A DNA stretch of 64,000 bases from Treponema porcinum (GTDB taxonomy: Bacteria > Spirochaetota > Spirochaetia > Treponematales > Treponemataceae). The position numbers and the translations under genes are program-made. The stretch covers positions 1-64,000 of the forward strand of contig NZ_FUWG01000002.1 of NCBI RefSeq assembly GCF_900167145.1, written 5' to 3'. Below the pieces are notes generated by a model. The model was given only the letters and a program-made list of their open reading frames with translations, was not told where the DNA came from and searched no databases. Positions 59,476 through 64,000 of the stretch are shown in pieces; the first letter of the stretch is position 1, and every line of letters begins with the position of its first letter.

Positions 59476-61032
59476 ATGGACATTTCAAACATCACAAAGA
59501 ACCTGCACCCTCTTGAGATCAAGGTGCTTCTGCATTATTCAGACAAGGATGAACTGACGTCTGAACGACTTATCAAGGAACTTGATTACAAGGAAGGTCA
59601 CGCAAATCAGGCGTTCTCCTGGCTTTCCGGAAAGAAACTGTTGAAGGAAACAGGACGTACTCCGCACACCTATTTTGAAATTACGGAAACAGGCCGCGAA
59701 CTTTCAAAAACCGGTACAGTTGAAGAACGCGTAATTGCGCTTGTAAAGGAAAACGGTGCAAAAACCCTTCCGGAAATTGCAGCGGCTCTTTCCATTGAAA
59801 ACAAAGACATCGGAAGTGCGTTCGGTATGCTTTCTAAAGAAGGCGTACTTAAAATGAACGCAGAAAAAAGGGCAGAATACACAGGCTCTGCACTTCCTTC
59901 ACGGATTGCCATAACGGCAGAGCTTCTGAAAAAAGCTTCAGGAACGGAGAATGGACTTCTTGACAATGCAGATCTTAGTGCAGAAGAACAGTCTGCAATG
60001 GCAGGACTCGCAAAAAAACGCGGTGCCACAGACAGTCCTTTTAAAATCATCGAACGTGAAACAGTTACATACAAACTTACTGCTGATGCAAAAAAAATTA
60101 CTGAAGCGCTAAAAAAAGCCGGTGTTACAGGAAACGAAATCGGCGAAGTAACTCCAAAAATGCTTGCCACTGGCGAATGGAAAAACGGTACGTTCAGAGG
60201 ATATAACATTACTATTCCTCCGGCACGCATCATTCCGGGACGTACAAATCCGTATGTACAGTTTCTTGAATCCGTAAAAGACAAATTATGCTCGCTCGGA
60301 TTTCAAGAATTTGACGGTCCGCTCGTAGAAACGGAATTCTGGAACGGCGATGCGCTGTTTATGCCGCAGTTCCACGCTGCACGCGACATTCACGACGTAT
60401 ACCGCATAAAAAATCCGACGCACGCAAAATCAATAGAAGAACCGTATCTTTCAAATATTGCGCGCGTTCACGAGAACGGAGGAGATTCTGGAAGCCGTGG
60501 CTGGAACTACAGTTTTGACCGCGAATTTACGCGCCGGCTTATCCTCCGCAGTCAGGGAACGGTTCTTTCTGCGCACCAGCTGCACAAAGCAGAAATTCCG
60601 GGAAAATATTTCGGTATTGCGCGCTGTTTCCGCTATGATAAAGTAGACGCAACGCACTTGAGCGATTTCTACCAAACGGAAGGCATCGTATTAGGTGAAG
60701 AAGCAAATCTTAAGACATTACTGGGATTTTTGAAAATGTTTGCTACGGAAATTGCCGGTGCAACAGAAGTAAAATACGTGCCGGGCTACTTCCCGTTCAC
60801 GGAACCGTCTGTTGAAGTTCACATAAAGCACCCTGTTCTGGGATGGTTTGAACTTGGCGGCTCTGGTATTTTCAGACCGGAAGTTACAAAAGCAATGGGA
60901 ATTGACGTTCCTGTTCTTGCCTGGGGAATTGGAATTGACCGTATGGCGCTTATGGCTCTTGGTCTGAACGACCTGAGGGAACTTTTCTGCGAGGACATTG
61001 AAAAAGTCCGCCAGAGAAAAGCTAAATTCTAA
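59476..61032 (+). CDS. pheS: Phenylalanyl-tRNA synthetase alpha chain, archaeal/eukaryotic type
   Basis: 518 residues, longer than the usual bacterial PheS (about 330-350). The first 200 residues form winged-helix domains as in archaeal PheS (LHPLEIKVLLHY...KELDYKEGHANQAFSWL); the catalytic domain follows (RTNPYVQFLESVKDKL, HLSDFYQTEGIV, GSGIFRPEVTKAMGID). Spirochaetes are known to have such PheRS. No pheT is next to it, so the beta chain must be elsewhere. Directly upstream is a small exported protein gene. Confidence 0.93.
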   Translation: MDISNITKNLHPLEIKVLLHYSDKDELTSERLIKELDYKEGHANQAFSWLSGKKLLKETGRTPHTYFEITETGRELSKTGTVEERVIALVKENGAKTLPEIAAALSIENKDIGSAFGMLSKEGVLKMNAEKRAEYTGSALPSRIAITAELLKKASGTENGLLDNADLSAEEQSAMAGLAKKRGATDSPFKIIERETVTYKLTADAKKITEALKKAGVTGNEIGEVTPKMLATGEWKNGTFRGYNITIPPARIIPGRTNPYVQFLESVKDKLCSLGFQEFDGPLVETEFWNGDALFMPQFHAARDIHDVYRIKNPTHAKSIEEPYLSNIARVHENGGDSGSRGWNYSFDREFTRRLILRSQGTVLSAHQLHKAEIPGKYFGIARCFRYDKVDATHLSDFYQTEGIVLGEEANLKTLLGFLKMFATEIAGATEVKYVPGYFPFTEPSVEVHIKHPVLGWFELGGSGIFRPEVTKAMGIDVPVLAWGIGIDRMALMALGLNDLRELFCEDIEKVRQRKAKF

Positions 61033-61050
61033 TAAGTTACCTGATTGAAA

Positions 61051-61077
61051 AAGGGCGGAAGTTTCCGCCTTTTTTTA
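61051..61077. terminator. Terminator between pheS and FMN dehydrogenase
   Basis: GGCGGAA/TTCCGCC stem with seven T's after it on the plus strand and TTTTT on the minus side, so it can serve both convergent genes. Confidence 0.75.
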
Positions 61078-61995
61078 GTTTAACATATTTTTAATTACTT
61101 CTGACATTTTAAGTTCACCACCAGAACACAGGGCAGAAATGAACGGACGCGCAGCAAGAACGGCATCTGCACCAAGAAATTTCGCCGTCCGCACATCTTG
61201 GGAAGTACGTATTCCGCCATCAACCCACACCTCTCCGCAGTAATTACGCAGTTCTGCCGCATACGTTTCAAGGAAAGAAGCGGTACTCATATACGGAGTA
61301 TCAACTCGTCCTCCGTGATTTGAAACGACGGCAATGTCCGGCTTAACTTCCCGGCACAGCGCAACATCATCCCGCGAAAAAATACCTTTCAGCATGAGCG
61401 GACGCCCAGAGAACGTGCGGAATTCCTGTATCTGCACAGAAGTTTTCCGTTCAAGATGCGCCTGATTCCGCATCGTAACGATATTATACGCATCAATATC
61501 CATTCCGATTGCGGCAGCAGTCGGACGAACACTCTCAATTCGCTTAAACAGAATGTCATCAGGATAAGGCTTTAAAAAATAATATGCCGTTTTTTTAAGG
61601 GAAGATACCGCCTGTATTCCGAATGCAAGCTTTTCGTCCGGGCTTCCGTCTCCTATGCAGATGCGGATGCCACTTTCGGAAGCAGCGCGCACATATGGAA
61701 GGTAAAAATCTTTTTCGTTTGAAAAACCGATGTTCTGGACGGCACCTGTAACCGGCGCAATTCCAATATCAGACGGAGAAAGCACAACAGAGTCAACGGA
61801 ATTTTGCAAAGACGGATGAGATTTGTACCACTCGTTCCAGGCGGCGCAATTTAAAATAAAAGTGCGGCTGCCGTCAACGCCTCCCATTCCCGGAAGCTGA
61901 CCTGTGCAGCCGTACCCTGCGCACACCGTGCAAAAGCGGCATTTGAAATCGCAGGAAAAAGCTGGTTTTCCGGCAAAAGACGGACTAGTCGCCAA
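61075..61995 (-). CDS. FMN-dependent alpha-hydroxy-acid dehydrogenase-like protein
   Basis: 306 residues. TIM barrel of the FMN family: SNHGGRVD (about 216) and VDGGIRTSQDV (about 252), with K in RPLMLKGI for the flavin. The N-terminus carries a Cys cluster CDFKCRFCTVCAGYGC (about 15-30) plus GMGGVDGSRTF, found in a clostridial/spirochaete subgroup, possibly for a metal or Fe-S centre. TTG at 61995 is the likely start and overlaps pfkA by 11 bases. Confidence 0.78.
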   Translation of the reverse strand: MATSPSFAGKPAFSCDFKCRFCTVCAGYGCTGQLPGMGGVDGSRTFILNCAAWNEWYKSHPSLQNSVDSVVLSPSDIGIAPVTGAVQNIGFSNEKDFYLPYVRAASESGIRICIGDGSPDEKLAFGIQAVSSLKKTAYYFLKPYPDDILFKRIESVRPTAAAIGMDIDAYNIVTMRNQAHLERKTSVQIQEFRTFSGRPLMLKGIFSRDDVALCREVKPDIAVVSNHGGRVDTPYMSTASFLETYAAELRNYCGEVWVDGGIRTSQDVRTAKFLGADAVLAARPFISALCSGGELKMSEVIKNMLN

Positions 61996-63070
61996 AACAA
62001 ATTCCTACTGAACGGCCGCTCTGAATAATCGGATCATCAAGCGGAATATTCTTGACTTTTCCGGCACATTCAGAAAGCGGAACTCCGACAATCTTATTGT
62101 TCTGCATAGCAACAAGTTTTCCGAAATCCTCGCGCGCAAGAAAATCAGCGGCCGCGACACCAAACTGATTGGCAAGAACGCGGTCATACGGAGAAGGAGT
62201 ACCGCCGCGCTGAAGATATCCAAGAACGCTCACACGGGATTCAAGTCCTGTAGCCTCTTCAAGCTCGTGCGCAACGCGATAACCTATTGACTGCGGCATT
62301 TCAAGGCGGGCTTTCTTGAACTCTTTTTTAGTCATTTTTGCTTCTGCCTTTGAAAGTGCACCCTCGGCAACAACAACGATGGAAAAATTCTTTCCTGCAT
62401 CGCGACGGGCAAGAATTTCCTTTGAAACAGATTTTATGTCATACGGAATTTCCGGAATAAGGCAGACATCGCCGCCACCGGCAATTGCGGAATACAAGCC
62501 GAGCCATCCTGCCTTATGTCCCATAACTTCAACAACCATTACGCGGCTGTGACTGTGCGCAGTCGTGTGAATTCTGTCGATTGCTTCCGTAGCAACGTCA
62601 ACTGCCGTATGAAATCCGAACGTAATATCCGTTCCTACAATGTCATTGTCTATTGTTTTTGGAAGACCGACAACGTTCAGTCCTTCCTCAAAAAGAAGGC
62701 TTCCTGTTGTGTTCGTGCCGTTTCCGCCAAGAACGACAAGAGCATCCATCTTCCATTTCTTGTAGTTTTTCTTTATTGCCTCAATCGGCAGCAGTCCTGT
62801 ATCTGCATCAGGAACAGGATTTTTAAACGGCTTGTCGCGTGCCGTTCCCAAAATTGTTCCTCCGCGGGTAAGAATTCCTGCCACATCACCGGTTTTTATC
62901 TGAAAGCAGTCGCCTTCAACCAGTCCACGATAGCCGTTTCTGATACCTACAAATTTCATTCCGTAGTTTATCATTCCAGAGCGGCACACACCACGTATAG
63001 CGGCATTCAGTCCCGGAGCATCACCACCGGCTGTAAGAATACCGACCGTTTTTACTGCTGTCTTTTTCAT
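61985..63070 (-). CDS. pfkA: 6-phosphofructokinase (group III type)
   Basis: 361 residues. GGDAPGLNAAIRG at the N-terminus, GGNGTNTTG in the phosphate loop and PKTIDND in the active site. Gly at the position equivalent to 104 suggests ATP use, while Lys at 124 is the PPi-type residue; this mixed state is typical of group III enzymes, which are ATP-dependent when tested. No ribosome-binding site: TATAAT ends 7 bases before the ATG. Overlaps the FMN dehydrogenase gene. Confidence 0.88.
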   Translation of the reverse strand: MKKTAVKTVGILTAGGDAPGLNAAIRGVCRSGMINYGMKFVGIRNGYRGLVEGDCFQIKTGDVAGILTRGGTILGTARDKPFKNPVPDADTGLLPIEAIKKNYKKWKMDALVVLGGNGTNTTGSLLFEEGLNVVGLPKTIDNDIVGTDITFGFHTAVDVATEAIDRIHTTAHSHSRVMVVEVMGHKAGWLGLYSAIAGGGDVCLIPEIPYDIKSVSKEILARRDAGKNFSIVVVAEGALSKAEAKMTKKEFKKARLEMPQSIGYRVAHELEEATGLESRVSVLGYLQRGGTPSPYDRVLANQFGVAAADFLAREDFGKLVAMQNNKIVGVPLSECAGKVKNIPLDDPIIQSGRSVGICFGD

Positions 63071-63077
63071 ACTACTG

Positions 63078-63083
63078 ATTATA
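63078..63083 (-). promoter_or_regulatory. -10 box of pfkA, predicted leaderless
   Basis: TATAAT on the minus strand, 7 bases before the pfkA ATG; a TTGCTA box lies 19 bases upstream. Confidence 0.5.
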
Positions 63084-63160
63084 TATCAGCAGCAAACACC
63101 TTAGCAAGATTTATTTTTGAATGAAATTCACCTTTACCTGAAAGCCTGCGGTTACGGCAA

Positions 63161-63189
63161 TTGACTATAATTCTGATAGAAGTTATTAT
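63161..63189 (+). promoter_or_regulatory. Promoter of ppdK
   Basis: TTGACT (63161-63166), 17-base spacer, TATTAT (63184-63189), then a leader of about 35 bases with GGAG. Confidence 0.75.
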
Positions 63190-63230
63190 TTTCTATTATA
63201 TCTAATTTCCTATTTTATGGAGAAAAATCA

Positions 63231-64000
63231 ATGGCTACAAAGTATGTTTACTTTTTTGGTAACGGCGACGCAGACGGTGACGAGTCAATGCGCGCTGAAC
63301 TCGGCGGAAAAGGCGCAAACCTTGCTCAGATGGCAAAGGCTCCTTTGAGTCTTCCTGTTCCACCAGGATTCACAATTACAACTGATGTTTGTCAGGAATT
63401 CTACAAATTGAACCGCAACTATCCGGAAGGATTGGCTGAACAGGTTGATGAATATCTTGGAAAACTTGAAGCAGCTATGGGTAAAAAACTTGGCGACGAG
63501 AACGACCCGCTTTTGGTTTCTGTACGTTCAGGTGCTGCAATTTCAATGCCTGGTATGATGGACACAATCCTTAACCTTGGTCTTAACGACAAAGCTGTTA
63601 TCGGTCTTGCAAACAAAACAGGCAACGAGCGTTTTGCCTGGGATGCATACCGCCGCTTTATCCAGATGTACGGCGACGTTGCAATGGGCGTTGACCACGA
63701 TAAATTCGAAGCTATCATCGACGAAGTAAAAGCAATCCGCGGAATTAAGGAAGATACAGAACTTACTACTGACGAATTGAAGAAAATCGTTGAAAAATAC
63801 AAGGCAATGTACAAGGCAGAAAAGGGAGAAGACTTCCCTCAGGATGCAAAAACACAGATGTGGGGTGCTATCGGTGCCGTATTCGGTTCCTGGATGAACC
63901 CGCGCGCCATCAAATACCGCAAGCTGAACAACATCAAGGAAGGCGCTTTGAAGGGTACAGCCGTTTCTGTAATGGCAATGGTATTCGGTAACAAAGGCGA
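63231..64000 (+). CDS. ppdK: Pyruvate, phosphate dikinase (3' end off window)
   Basis: First 256 residues of an enzyme of nearly 900. The N-terminal ATP-grasp region shows KYVYFFGNGDADGD, LGGKGANLAQM, VPPGFTITTDVC, VRSGAAISMPGMMDTILNLG and FGSWMNPRAI, which are diagnostic. It interconverts PEP, AMP and PPi with pyruvate, ATP and Pi, linked to glycolysis in anaerobes. Divergent from pfkA. GGAG is 8 bases upstream of the start. Confidence 0.95.
   Translation, partial: MATKYVYFFGNGDADGDESMRAELGGKGANLAQMAKAPLSLPVPPGFTITTDVCQEFYKLNRNYPEGLAEQVDEYLGKLEAAMGKKLGDENDPLLVSVRSGAAISMPGMMDTILNLGLNDKAVIGLANKTGNERFAWDAYRRFIQMYGDVAMGVDHDKFEAIIDEVKAIRGIKEDTELTTDELKKIVEKYKAMYKAEKGEDFPQDAKTQMWGAIGAVFGSWMNPRAIKYRKLNNIKEGALKGTAVSVMAMVFGNKG

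Overview
The window looks like the chromosome of an anaerobic, motile spirochaete, most likely a host-associated Treponema. Evidence: a PnrA/TmpC-type purine nucleoside ABC importer, a 518-residue archaeal-style PheRS alpha chain, FlgM, bactofilin with an M23 peptidase, RicT/YaaR neighbours, many lipoproteins and exported proteins, and anaerobic metabolism genes (NfnAB, pyruvate phosphate dikinase, rubredoxin-flavoprotein). Species was not determined. There is no rRNA, CRISPR array or prophage. One tRNA gene is present.

Layout. 1-3.0 kb: end of an IS3-family element that has cut off the 5' end of an AT-rich accessory cassette built around an SPFH/zinc-ribbon protein. 3.2-5.7 kb: ArsR/SmtB repressor with a long palindromic operator and its Zn/Cd P-type ATPase. 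5.7-8.6 kb: cardiolipin synthase and an orphan beta-class adenine methyltransferase. 8.6-13.1 kb (minus strand): PhoB/PhoR-like two-component system, Na/Pi cotransporter and HD phosphohydrolase; two direct-repeat Pho-box-like sites with identical promoter geometry tie them together. 13.2-21 kb: MATE pump, flavin reductase-rubredoxin fusion, then xpt and the purine nucleoside importer. 21-27 kb: XRE regulator, acyltransferase, HD-GYP protein, and a TrpXYZ-type ABC importer with an unusual 5' hairpin. 27-34.5 kb: GerMN protein, NfnAB, and an outer-membrane protein/large lipoprotein pair. 34.8-44.9 kb: tex, a PilZ-like protein, a DAACS symporter, glmS, a TrmH-family methyltransferase, a metal-site-less Fe-ADH homologue, flgM and rsmI. 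45-51.3 kb: MBL hydrolase, tRNA with CAU anticodon (probably Ile2), an AT-rich lipoprotein, a methyltransferase, and ricT-yaaR-bactofilin-M23. 51.6-64 kb: tatD-dus, an SDR-like protein, MgtC family, a spirochaete-type hypothetical, GGDEF, rhomboid, two exported proteins, pheS, FMN dehydrogenase, pfkA and ppdK (runs off the end).

The main cross-cutting observation is promoter architecture. At roughly ten genes that lack a Shine-Dalgarno sequence, a -10 box ends 5-7 bases before the start codon, so transcription should begin at the start codon (leaderless mRNA). The rest of the genes have good Shine-Dalgarno sites or translational coupling. Other items of interest are the Pho-box pair, the ArsR operator, a 144-base four-hairpin insert between 12-base direct repeats, two families of dispersed palindromes, and the bridged ribosome-binding site ahead of trpX. 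All promoter, operator and terminator calls are by eye.
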